From: Gemmatimonadaceae bacterium
Lineage (GTDB): Bacteria; Gemmatimonadota; Gemmatimonadetes; Gemmatimonadales; Gemmatimonadaceae
Reading direction: 5' to 3'
Assembly (NCBI GenBank): GCA_040882285.1
Contig: JBBEBQ010000007.1
Coordinates: 62,001 to 126,000, forward strand
Length of the DNA stretch: 64,000 nucleotides
The translations under genes were made by a program, and so were the position numbers. Under the pieces are notes generated by a model. That model was given only the letters and a program-made list of their open reading frames with translations. It searched no databases and was not told where the DNA came from. Shown here in pieces: positions 52,656 to 60,616 of this stretch (position 1 is its first letter; the number at the start of each line of letters is the position of its first letter).

Positions 52656-54137
52656 ATGGCCACTAAAGTCGTGATGGAGGCGCTCTCGCCGACGATGGAA
52701 GAGGGCCGCCTCGTCAAATGGACGAAGAACGAAGGTGACGCCGTCAAGTCCGGCGAGATCCTCGCGGAGGTCGAGACCGACAAGGCCGTGATGGAGCTGG
52801 TCGCGCGCGGCGACGGCGTGCTGCGCAAGCGGCTGATCAACGAGGGCGACACGGCGCCGGTCGGGCAGCTGATCGCGATCGTGGCCGCGGCCGACGAGAA
52901 CATCGACGAGCTGGCGGCCGGCGCGCCCGCGGCCGCGGAAGCCCCGCCCAAAGCGGAAGGTGCGCAGCCAGCGGCAGCCGCTCCCGATGAAAAGGTGGCG
53001 CCCGCGGAGGAAGGCGCGCCGGCCAGATCCCCCGCCGACACAGACAAAGCGCCGCCCGCGGAGGGGGACGTACCGTCCAAGCCCCCCGCGGACCGCGTAG
53101 CCGACGGCCGAACCTCCGTTCCGGAAGATCCCTCGCATTCCCAGGGCGAGGCATCGATGCCGCCGCAGGAACGCGACCGCCGAGGCGCCCAGCGATTCGC
53201 AACCGACGCGCGCGGGGCGGCGGCGGGCAGCGGCCGGGCCGAGTCGGGCGATCGCGTGCGCTCCTCCCCGCTCGCGCGCAAGCTCGCTTCCGACCGCGGG
53301 GTCGAGCTGGGCAGCGTACAGGGATCCGGTCCGGGCGGCCGCATCGTCAAGCGCGACATCGAGCAGGCCGCGGCTCAGCCTCAGCGCGGCGCCGCCGCGC
53401 CGGGCGCGCAGCGCGCCGCGGTGCCGGTGGCCGAGCGAAAGATCTCCACCGAGGGTGACTACCAGGACATCCCGCTCACGCAGATCCGGAAGATTATCGC
53501 GCGCCGGCTGGCCGAGTCGATCGGCCCCGTGCCGACATTCTATCTCACCTCGGAGCTCGACGTCGAGCGCGTCGCGGAGATGCGCGAGGCGATGATCGAG
53601 CTCGGTGATCAGTACAAGGTGTCGTTCAACGACATCGTGCTGAAGGCCGTGGCGACCGCGCTGCAGCAGCACCCGGAGGTGAACGCGCACTGGCTCGGCG
53701 ACAAGATGCGCTACTTCAACCGCGTGCACGTCGGGATGGCGGTCGCCGTCGACGACGGACTCATAACGCCGGTGATCTTCGACGCCGACACAAAGGGTCT
53801 CGCCGACATCTCGCGCGAGGCGCGCGAGCTGGCCAAGCGAGCCCGTGACCGAAAGTTGAAGCCCGAGGAGTACACGGGCGCGACGTTCTCCGTATCGAAC
53901 CTCGGGATGTTCGGGATCGACCACTTCACCGCGATAATCAATCCGCCCGAAGCAGGGATCCTCGCGGTCGGCGGCGTGGAGGAGCGCGTCGTCGCGGTCG
54001 ACGGCGCGCCCGCCATCCGCAAGCGAATGAACGTGACCATGAGCTGCGATCACCGCGTCATCGACGGCGCCACGGGCGCGAAGTTCCTCCAGACGCTGCG
54101 GCGTCTCATCGAGAATCCGCTCATGCTCGTCTACTAA
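52656..54137 (+). CDS. pdhC: Pyruvate dehydrogenase E2, dihydrolipoamide acetyltransferase
   Basis: 493 residues, six bases after pdhB. Domain order: one lipoyl domain (residues ~1-80, lipoylation lysine in VETDKAVMEL), a ~110-residue Ala/Pro/Glu-rich linker, a subunit-binding domain (SSPLARKLASDRGVELGSVQG), another linker, and the catalytic domain with the active-site CDHRVIDGATGAKFL at the C-terminus. It transfers acetyl to CoA and is the core of the complex. The lipoyl lysine is the substrate of LipB/LipA in the same cluster. Confidence 0.97.
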   Translation: MATKVVMEALSPTMEEGRLVKWTKNEGDAVKSGEILAEVETDKAVMELVARGDGVLRKRLINEGDTAPVGQLIAIVAAADENIDELAAGAPAAAEAPPKAEGAQPAAAAPDEKVAPAEEGAPARSPADTDKAPPAEGDVPSKPPADRVADGRTSVPEDPSHSQGEASMPPQERDRRGAQRFATDARGAAAGSGRAESGDRVRSSPLARKLASDRGVELGSVQGSGPGGRIVKRDIEQAAAQPQRGAAAPGAQRAAVPVAERKISTEGDYQDIPLTQIRKIIARRLAESIGPVPTFYLTSELDVERVAEMREAMIELGDQYKVSFNDIVLKAVATALQQHPEVNAHWLGDKMRYFNRVHVGMAVAVDDGLITPVIFDADTKGLADISREARELAKRARDRKLKPEEYTGATFSVSNLGMFGIDHFTAIINPPEAGILAVGGVEERVVAVDGAPAIRKRMNVTMSCDHRVIDGATGAKFLQTLRRLIENPLMLVY

Positions 54138-54153
54138 TGCGCCACTCAACCTT

Positions 54154-54234
54154 GCTATTGGCTATTGGCTGTTGGCTCTTGGCCACAGACCTGCAGGGCA
54201 GTAGCCAACAGCCAACAGCCAACAGCCAATAGCC
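54154..54234. repeat. Heptamer inverted array H7 (TTGGCTA type)
   Basis: Four forward heptamers (54154-54183) and nearly five inverted ones (54201-54234). The inverted arm runs directly into the ATG of lpd at 54235, so the start codon abuts the repeat and no Shine-Dalgarno can be present in the usual place. Confidence 0.92.
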
Positions 54235-55638
54235 ATGCCTTCCTTTGACGTGATCTTCATCGGCGGCGGACCGGCAGGATATGTCGGCGCCATTCGCAGC
54301 GCGCAGCTCGGCCTGTCAGTCGCGGTCGTCGAGCGCGACGGACTCGGCGGCACCTGCGTGCTATGGGGATGCATCCCCGCCAAGGCGCTGCTCGAGGCGG
54401 CGTCCATCGCCAACCGGGTGAAGCACGCGTCCGAGTTCGGGGTGAATGTCGGCGAGGTCAAGCTCGACTACTCGGTCGCGATGAAACGCTCGCGCGCGGT
54501 TAGCACGCAGAACTCGAAGGGCGTCGAGTTCCTCTTCAAGAAGAACAAGATCACGCACATCAAGGGCACGGCAAAGCTCGCTGGCAAGAACGCGGTGTCG
54601 GTCAAGACCGCGGACGGGAAAGACGAGAAGCACGACGCGAAAAAGGCGATAGTGATCTCCACCGGCTCGCGGGTGAAGGGGCTGCCGCAGGCCGGCCTCG
54701 AGCTCAACAAGACGACCGTCATCTCCTCCGACGAGGCGCTGACGCTCGAGCAGGCGCCGAAGACGATGGCGATAGTCGGAGCCGGCGCCGTCGGCTGCGA
54801 GTTCGCGGACGTGTTCAACGCCTTCGGCACGGCGGTGACGCTGATCGACATCGCGCCCGTCATTCTCCCGCTCGAGGATGCCGACTGCTCGGCCGAGCTG
54901 ACGAGAGCGTTCAAGAAGCGGAAGATCGACGTGATCACCGGCGCGAAGATCTCGAACGTGAAGGTCGGTAAGAGCTCGGTGAAGCTGACCGTCGAGGCGG
55001 GCGGGAAGAAGAACGACCTGGAAGTCGAGAAGGTCCTCGTCGCCGCCGGACGCGCGCCGAACATTGACGACATCGGCCTCAAGGAGGCGGGGGTCAAGAT
55101 CAACGACCGCGGCTTCGTCGAGATCAACGAGCGGATGGAGACGAGCGCGAAGGGCATCTGCGCGATCGGCGACGTGGCCGGCCCGCCGATGCTGGCGCAC
55201 AAGGGATCGCGCGAGGGCTTGGTGCTGGCGGAGATCCTGGCGGGCCACGCGACGCACGGGGTCAACTACTCGAACATCCCGAACGCCACTTACTGTCATC
55301 CCGAGGTCGCGTCCATCGGGCTGACCGAGCAGCAGTGCAAGGAGCAGAAGCTCGAGTACAAGGTCGGCAAGTTTCCCTTCTCCGCCAACGGCCGGGCGCG
55401 CACGTCCGGCGAGACCGAGGGCTTCGTGAAGATCATCCGCGACGCGAAGTACGGCGAGATCCTCGGCGCGCACATCGTCGGCGCGCACGCGACCGAGCTG
55501 ATCCACGAGCTGGCCGTGGCGCGGGAGAACGAGTTCACGGTAGAGGAGATTGACCTCGCGGTTCATGCTCATCCCACTTTGGCCGAGGCTGTTGCTGAAG
55601 CGGCGCTCGACTCGCTTGGACGATTGATTCACGCATGA
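54235..55638 (+). CDS. lpdA: Dihydrolipoyl dehydrogenase (E3)
   Basis: 467 residues: FAD-binding FDVIFIGGGPAGYVGAIRSAQLG, redox disulfide GGTCVLWGCIPAKAL (two cysteines five apart), NAD-binding MAIVGAGAVGCEFADVFNAFG, and the C-terminal HAHPTLAEAVAEAALDS with the catalytic His-Glu region. It reoxidises the dihydrolipoyl arm of E2 (and of GcvH). The redox loop has VLW where LNV or LNR is more usual. Start right at the edge of a heptamer array. Confidence 0.97.
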   Translation: MPSFDVIFIGGGPAGYVGAIRSAQLGLSVAVVERDGLGGTCVLWGCIPAKALLEAASIANRVKHASEFGVNVGEVKLDYSVAMKRSRAVSTQNSKGVEFLFKKNKITHIKGTAKLAGKNAVSVKTADGKDEKHDAKKAIVISTGSRVKGLPQAGLELNKTTVISSDEALTLEQAPKTMAIVGAGAVGCEFADVFNAFGTAVTLIDIAPVILPLEDADCSAELTRAFKKRKIDVITGAKISNVKVGKSSVKLTVEAGGKKNDLEVEKVLVAAGRAPNIDDIGLKEAGVKINDRGFVEINERMETSAKGICAIGDVAGPPMLAHKGSREGLVLAEILAGHATHGVNYSNIPNATYCHPEVASIGLTEQQCKEQKLEYKVGKFPFSANGRARTSGETEGFVKIIRDAKYGEILGAHIVGAHATELIHELAVARENEFTVEEIDLAVHAHPTLAEAVAEAALDSLGRLIHA

Positions 55639-55641
55639 GAT

Positions 55642-55749
55642 TGGTGACTAGTGACTTGTGACTAGTGACTAGTGGAAGCGGAACTGCGGGAACGGCTCGG
55701 CATGGGGCAGTTGCCGTTACTAGTCACTAGTCACTAGTCACCAGTCACC
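55642..55749. repeat. Heptamer inverted array H8 (GTGACTA type)
   Basis: Four forward heptamers (55642-55674) and four inverted ones (55718-55749), with a 43-base centre, between lpdA and lipB. The arm ends three bases before the lipB ATG. Confidence 0.92.
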
Positions 55750-55752
55750 TGC

Positions 55753-56427
55753 ATGCCCGAGCTCTGGGTCGCCGACCTCCACACCATGCCCTACGGCGAA
55801 GCGCTGGAGCTGCAGCGCGCCGTGGCCGCCGACCGCATCTCGGGGAAGATCCCCGAAGACGTGCTGCTGCTCATGGAGCATCCGCCCGTCGTCACCCTGG
55901 GGAGATCGAGCAAGGACGCGCACCTGACGGCGTCGCCCGAGCTGCTGAGGCTGCGCGGCGTCGAGCTGTTCGAGGTGGAGCGCGGCGGCGACGTGACGTT
56001 TCACGGCCCCGGTCAGTTGGTCGGCTACCCGATCATCGACCTCAAGCGGCACAAGCAGGACCTGCACTGGTACCTGCGGACGATCGAGCAGTCACTCATC
56101 GACACGCTGGAAATGCTCGGGATCGCCGCCGGACGGAACAGCGGCTACACCGGCGTGTGGACCGGCGGGAAGAAGATCGCGTCCATAGGCGTGCACGCGC
56201 GCGACTGGGTGACCTGGCACGGGTTCGCGCTCAACGTGACCACCGACCTCTCTTACTTCGACCTGATCGTCCCCTGCGGCATCCAGGACGTGACGATGAC
56301 CTCGATCGCGCGCGAGCTGCCCTCCGGCGGGGTGGCCTTCGAGCGCGTCGCGCGGACAGCCACCAACGCGCTCGCCAGGCTCTTCGACCTCACCCCGGTG
56401 ACGGTGCCGCTGGATCAGTTGCGCTGA
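55753..56427 (+). CDS. lipB: Octanoyltransferase
   Basis: 224 residues. VERGGDVTFHGPGQLVGYPIIDL, GGKKIASIGVHARDWVTWHGFALNV (catalytic lysine) and CGIQDVTMTSI (catalytic cysteine) are the full LipB signature. It moves octanoate from acyl carrier protein to lipoyl domains, before LipA adds sulfur. The gene closes the lipA-PDH cluster, giving one locus for making and lipoylating the complex. Start directly after a heptamer array. Confidence 0.97.
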   Translation: MPELWVADLHTMPYGEALELQRAVAADRISGKIPEDVLLLMEHPPVVTLGRSSKDAHLTASPELLRLRGVELFEVERGGDVTFHGPGQLVGYPIIDLKRHKQDLHWYLRTIEQSLIDTLEMLGIAAGRNSGYTGVWTGGKKIASIGVHARDWVTWHGFALNVTTDLSYFDLIVPCGIQDVTMTSIARELPSGGVAFERVARTATNALARLFDLTPVTVPLDQLR

Positions 56428-56551
56428 ATCTGCCCGCGGATCTCCCCGCCGGGATTCGCGCTGGTGTGCACGTTCACGTACGCGGTGCCGTTCCGCATCC
56501 GGGTGAGCAGCGAATCGAGGCTGAACGGGGTGCAGCCGTATATTTGGAGCA

Positions 56552-58630
56552 GTGACCGACACTCCGCGTACCTACCAGCCGCGCGCGCGCGTCCCCAACG
56601 CCGCGCCGGCGCGGGGCGATCTTGCCGCCGACCTCAATCCCGTCCAAGCGGCCGCGGCCACGCACGGCGACGGGCCGCTGCTGATCATCGCGGGCGCGGG
56701 CACCGGCAAGACGCGCACGCTGGTATACCGCGTTGCGCACCTCATCGAGCGCGGCATAAGACCGGAGCGAATTCTCCTGCTCACCTTCACGCGGCGCGCG
56801 GCGCAGGAGATGCTGTCACGGGCCGAGCGACTCGCCGGTGGCAGCAGCCGCAGCGTGCACGGCGGGACGTTTCACGCCACCGGGCACCGGCTGCTGCGGC
56901 GCTTCGGCGAGGGCGCGGGAATCCCCAGGGACTTCAGCATCATGGACCAGGGCGACTCCGAGGACCTGATGCAGCTCTCCCGCGCGCAGCTCGGCTACGC
57001 CAAGGGCGCGAAGCGGTTCCCCAAGAAGGAATCGCTGCAGTACGTGTACTCGCGGCACGTGAACACGGGCTTCGACATCAAGGAGATCATTCGCGACGAG
57101 TACCCGCAGTTCACCGACTACATCGACGACTTCCGCAAGATTTACGGCGATTACACGAAGCGGAAGCACGAGCGGAATCTCGTGGACTACGACGACCTGC
57201 TGCTGTTCTGGGCGGGGCTGCTGGAGGAAGCGCCGGCGCTGGCCGACCGGATCGCGGCGCTGTACGACCACATCCTGGTGGACGAGTACCAGGACACGAA
57301 CGCGCTCCAGGCGCGGATCCTCCGCGGCATGTGCCGGACGCACTCGAACATCACCGTCGTCGGCGACGACGCGCAGAGCATCTACTCGTTCCGCGGCGCG
57401 AACTTCCGCAACATTCTCGATTTCCCCAAGCAGTTCCCGGGCACCACGATCGTCCCGCTCGAGCAGAATTATCGCAGCACTCCGGACATCCTGGACGTCA
57501 CCAACGAGCTGATCGCGCGGGCGCAGGAGCGGTTCACCAAGCATCTCTGGACCGAGCGGACGATCGGGGAGAAGCCGTGGCTCGTCGCCGCGCGCGACGA
57601 GCAGCAGCAAACCACGTTCGTGGTAGACCGGATCCTCGAGCTGCACGAGGAAGGAATGAGCCTGCGCGACATGGCCGTGCTGTTCCGCGCCGGGTACATG
57701 TCGGCGGACCTCGAGATCGAGCTGACCAACCGGAAGATCCCGTTCGAGAAGTGGGGCGGGATCAAGTTCCTGGAGACGGCGCACGTGAAGGACGTGCTCG
57801 CGTTCCTGCGCATCCTCGAGAACCCGCGCGATGAAGTCAGCTGGTACCGGATCCTCCAGCTCCTGCCCGGCATCGGTGAGACGACGGCGCGGGCCGCGAT
57901 CGACGCGATGGCCGCGCTCGCGTGGGAGTCGGGCGCGTTCGGCAGATACAACCCTCCCCCGCGCGCGCGAGCCGCGCACGCCGCGCTCGTCGCGCTCCTG
58001 GACACACTGCGCACGCGCGAGAGCGCCGATGCCGGATCCGTCAGCGCGGAGATCGCGGGCGTGCGCTCGATGTACGACGCGATCCTGAAAGAGCGGTACG
58101 ACCGGCCGGAGCCGCGCCTGGCCGACCTCGACCAGCTCCAGGTCATCGCCGCCGGCTATCCCGACCGCGAAGCGTTTCTCTCGGCGCTCGCGCTCGAGCC
58201 GCCGCAGGCCACGCAGGACCTGGTCGGCGACAAGTCCCGCAGCGAGGACGACTGCCTGGTGCTGAGCACTGCGCATTCAGCCAAGGGCAAGGAATGGGAC
58301 GCGGTGTTCGTCATTTGGGCGCTGGACGGCTGGTTTCCTTCTTCGCGTTCATTGTCCGATCCCGAACAGCTGGAGGAGGAGCGCCGGCTCATGTACGTCG
58401 CGATGACGCGCGCGCGCGACCACCTCGCCGTGATCTACCCGCTGAACAGCTACGGCTCGCGCATGGGCTCGGACTACTTCGTCGCCCAGCTCTCGCGGTT
58501 CATCGACGCGGGCGTGCGGGAGAAGATGGAGCGCGTGACTCTGGCGGCGCCCGCGGCGGAAGCGGCGCCAGAGGTCCAGCTGCCGACCGTGGATCTGCGG
58601 GCGCTGTTGCGGGGGCGGTTCGGAGGCTAG
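56552..58630 (+). CDS. UvrD/Rep/PcrA-type DNA helicase
   Basis: 692 residues from a GTG. Motif I LLIIAGAGTGKTRTL, motif II ILVDEYQDTNALQ, VVGDDAQSIYSFRGANFRNIL (motif III), VPLEQNYRSTPDIL (motif IV), STAHSAKGKEWDAVFV (motif V) and MYVAMTRARDHLAV (motif VI). It unwinds DNA 3'-5' in repair and replication restart. A basic/proline-rich N-terminal tail of ~25 residues precedes the helicase. It starts 124 bases after lipB and may be separate from that cluster. Confidence 0.95.
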   Translation: MTDTPRTYQPRARVPNAAPARGDLAADLNPVQAAAATHGDGPLLIIAGAGTGKTRTLVYRVAHLIERGIRPERILLLTFTRRAAQEMLSRAERLAGGSSRSVHGGTFHATGHRLLRRFGEGAGIPRDFSIMDQGDSEDLMQLSRAQLGYAKGAKRFPKKESLQYVYSRHVNTGFDIKEIIRDEYPQFTDYIDDFRKIYGDYTKRKHERNLVDYDDLLLFWAGLLEEAPALADRIAALYDHILVDEYQDTNALQARILRGMCRTHSNITVVGDDAQSIYSFRGANFRNILDFPKQFPGTTIVPLEQNYRSTPDILDVTNELIARAQERFTKHLWTERTIGEKPWLVAARDEQQQTTFVVDRILELHEEGMSLRDMAVLFRAGYMSADLEIELTNRKIPFEKWGGIKFLETAHVKDVLAFLRILENPRDEVSWYRILQLLPGIGETTARAAIDAMAALAWESGAFGRYNPPPRARAAHAALVALLDTLRTRESADAGSVSAEIAGVRSMYDAILKERYDRPEPRLADLDQLQVIAAGYPDREAFLSALALEPPQATQDLVGDKSRSEDDCLVLSTAHSAKGKEWDAVFVIWALDGWFPSSRSLSDPEQLEEERRLMYVAMTRARDHLAVIYPLNSYGSRMGSDYFVAQLSRFIDAGVREKMERVTLAAPAAEAAPEVQLPTVDLRALLRGRFGG

Positions 58631-58719
58631 CCCCACCAACTGGCCCTCCAAGTGCGTTGAGGGGTGCGCTACAATGCCCCCGTTCATATCATAGAAGGAC
58701 CGTCAACCCGGAGAGTCAC

Positions 58720-59097
58720 GTGGTCCTTAACCAGTCAGTGTCGCGAGCCCTCGCCGTCCTTCTCGCTGCAACCGCGGTCAGCTGCAGCGATCCGGCCGAG
58801 CCCGAGGTGGTCACCGACGTCGCCGTTATAGGCGTGATCCGCAGCATGGGGATAAATCAAACGCTCCAGTTCGAGGGGCGCGCCATCACGAACTACGGCG
58901 TGCGCGTGGACGAACTGGTCACGTGGAGCGTGTCCAACTCGGCCGTCATCAGCGTGTCAGGCGAGATAGTGACAGTCGACGGGAACCTGGTAAACCGCGC
59001 GACCGTGACAGGACTAGCCGTAGGAGCGGCCGACCTCATAGGCACCGCCCAAGGGGTGACCGGCTCCGTCAGGGTGACTGTGAATCCACCTGTCTGA
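58720..59097 (+). CDS. Big_2-like Ig-domain lipoprotein 1
   Basis: About 125 residues from a GTG preceded by GGAG. Lipoprotein signal: VLNQSVSRALAVLLAATAVSC, lipobox AVSC. The mature part is one bacterial Ig-like (Big_2/BID_2) domain: VIRSMGINQTLQFEGRAITNYGVRVDELVTW, VSNSAVISVSGEIVT, ATVTGLAVGAADLIGTAQGVTGSVRVTV. It is anchored in an envelope membrane; partner unknown. It is a diverged paralogue of 60239-60607, on the other side of the aminopeptidase. Confidence 0.8.
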   Translation: MVLNQSVSRALAVLLAATAVSCSDPAEPEVVTDVAVIGVIRSMGINQTLQFEGRAITNYGVRVDELVTWSVSNSAVISVSGEIVTVDGNLVNRATVTGLAVGAADLIGTAQGVTGSVRVTVNPPV

Positions 59098-59130
59098 TGA
59101 CACGGCCGATTGGCGACCGGTCGGCGATGA

Positions 59131-60183
59131 CTAGCCGCCGCGCAGCCGAAGCCATTGCCGAATCGCGCCGAAGGGGTCGTTCGGCGACCCCTTCGCCAGA
59201 CGCAGCACCGTCGCGATCGTAGCGCGCAGGTCGCGGTCTTCGGCCCAGTAGATCTCGTCGAACAGCGCCAGCTCGTTGGCGTAAACCACGCGGGCCAGAA
59301 CGTACGCGTTGTTCAGCGGCACGCGCTCGGCGTACCACGGGCCGATCGTGCGCAGCAGCGGTCCGACGCTGTCGACGAGCGCGCGGCGCGCGTGCGCGTA
59401 CACGGTGTCGCGCGCGAGCAGCCGGCGCTCGCGGCTCTCCGGATGCGCGGCGAACGCCGAGTCCAGCGAGCGTGACAGCGACGCCCAGAACGCGCTCAGC
59501 ACCTTCTGGTCGCGCCACGAAGCGTCGCTCCGCGCCGCGGCATCCACCGATCCGCGCGAGCGAAAGAATCTCTCCGCGCCCCGCGCGCCCACGAAGCTGG
59601 CGAACGACTCGTTGAAGATCGCCTGGCCCTTCGGGAAGTACGTGCTGTGCGTGATCTCGTGGATCACGGTGTTGACGAGATCGAGCGAGTCGTGCCGCAG
59701 CGTGGTGCTGAGCAGTGGGTCCTCGAACCAGCCCAGCGTGCTGAAGGCGTCCGACGTTCTCAGATACGTGTCGTAGCCCTTCTCCTCCAGCTCGCGGCGC
59801 GCCTTCAGCGCGTCGTCCAGGTCGAAGAAGCCGCGATACGGCAGCCGTCCGACGACCGGGTATCGCCAGCTGTAGCCCGCGAGTGAGTCGCGCCGCGCGG
59901 CGCTCAGCACGAGTAGGAGCGTGTCGCGCCCGATGTCCGTGAACGTCGTAAAGCTGCCCCCCGGATCGAGGCCCAGGGAATCCGCCGCGAACCGGCGCGC
60001 GGCGAGGACGAGCCGGAGCTTCTGTCTCACCGAGTCCGCCAGGGCGGGGTCGTCGATCAGCCGCTGAATCGGCCGCCGGCCGGCGAGAATCCTGGCCTCC
60101 TCGACCGCCGCCCGCCCGAGGTAGCACCCCTGGGCGATACCCAGCAACGCGACCAACGCGAGGACCTGAGTGGTCCTGTTCAT
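59131..60183 (-). CDS. Zinc aminopeptidase-like lipoprotein (HExxH)
   Basis: About 350 residues, with a lipoprotein signal MNRTTQVLALVALLGIAQGC (Cys20). The body matches the bacterial putative aminopeptidase family of PF10023 style: LVNTVIHEITHSTYFPKGQAIFNESFASFVG, with the zinc motif HEITH and a downstream glutamate in NESFASF. It probably trims peptides in the periplasm. An in-frame ATG four codons upstream is possible. Convergent with the first Big_2 gene and divergent from the second. Confidence 0.85.
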   Translation of the reverse strand: MNRTTQVLALVALLGIAQGCYLGRAAVEEARILAGRRPIQRLIDDPALADSVRQKLRLVLAARRFAADSLGLDPGGSFTTFTDIGRDTLLLVLSAARRDSLAGYSWRYPVVGRLPYRGFFDLDDALKARRELEEKGYDTYLRTSDAFSTLGWFEDPLLSTTLRHDSLDLVNTVIHEITHSTYFPKGQAIFNESFASFVGARGAERFFRSRGSVDAAARSDASWRDQKVLSAFWASLSRSLDSAFAAHPESRERRLLARDTVYAHARRALVDSVGPLLRTIGPWYAERVPLNNAYVLARVVYANELALFDEIYWAEDRDLRATIATVLRLAKGSPNDPFGAIRQWLRLRGG

Positions 60184-60238
60184 GTAATGCGGCATAGGTA
60201 TCTTTCGTAATAATATGGCTCGATACCAGGGAGGAGAA

Positions 60239-60607
60239 ATGCTCAGGAAGAGGTTCATGCTTTCGATCGGCGCCGTCGCAATGGCAGCCGTCATGGGATG
60301 CGCGGACGAAGTCGACCCCATGTTCAACGAAGTCGCGCAGGTCACCGTTTTCTCCGCGAGCGGATACTCCGTGCAGGTCGGAGCTACGCTCCAGCTCGAG
60401 GGGCGTGCGGTAACCTGGAGCGGGGACCGGGTGGACGAGAGGATCGACAAATGGGAGTCGTCCGATCCCTCGAAAGCCACCGTCTCCAATGCCGGACTGG
60501 TGACCGGCGTGGCAGTGGGCAGCACCGAGATCACCGCCACGGCGGACGGCATCAAGTCCCTGGGCAGGCTGATCAACGTGACGGCGAACGACGGGGGCGT
60601 GCAGTAG
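60239..60607 (+). CDS. Big_2-like Ig-domain lipoprotein 2
   Basis: About 122 residues from the ATG at 60239, which has GGAGG upstream. Signal MLRKRFMLSIGAVAMAAVMGC (lipobox VMGC), then one Big_2 domain: YSVQVGATLQLEGRAVTWSGDRVDERIDKWES, SKATVSNAGLVTGVAVGSTEITATADG. It is similar in plan and in several blocks (LEGRA-T-, TGLAVG/TGVAVG) to 58720-59097. Its stop is nine bases before the carbamoyltransferase start. Confidence 0.85.
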   Translation: MLRKRFMLSIGAVAMAAVMGCADEVDPMFNEVAQVTVFSASGYSVQVGATLQLEGRAVTWSGDRVDERIDKWESSDPSKATVSNAGLVTGVAVGSTEITATADGIKSLGRLINVTANDGGVQ

Positions 60608-60616
60608 GAGCCGCGG

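Noticed and set aside
50457-55749. Heptamer arrays as CRISPR or phage-type direct repeats
   Set aside because: Units are 7 bases with no spacers and are arranged as inverted pairs; no cas genes are present.
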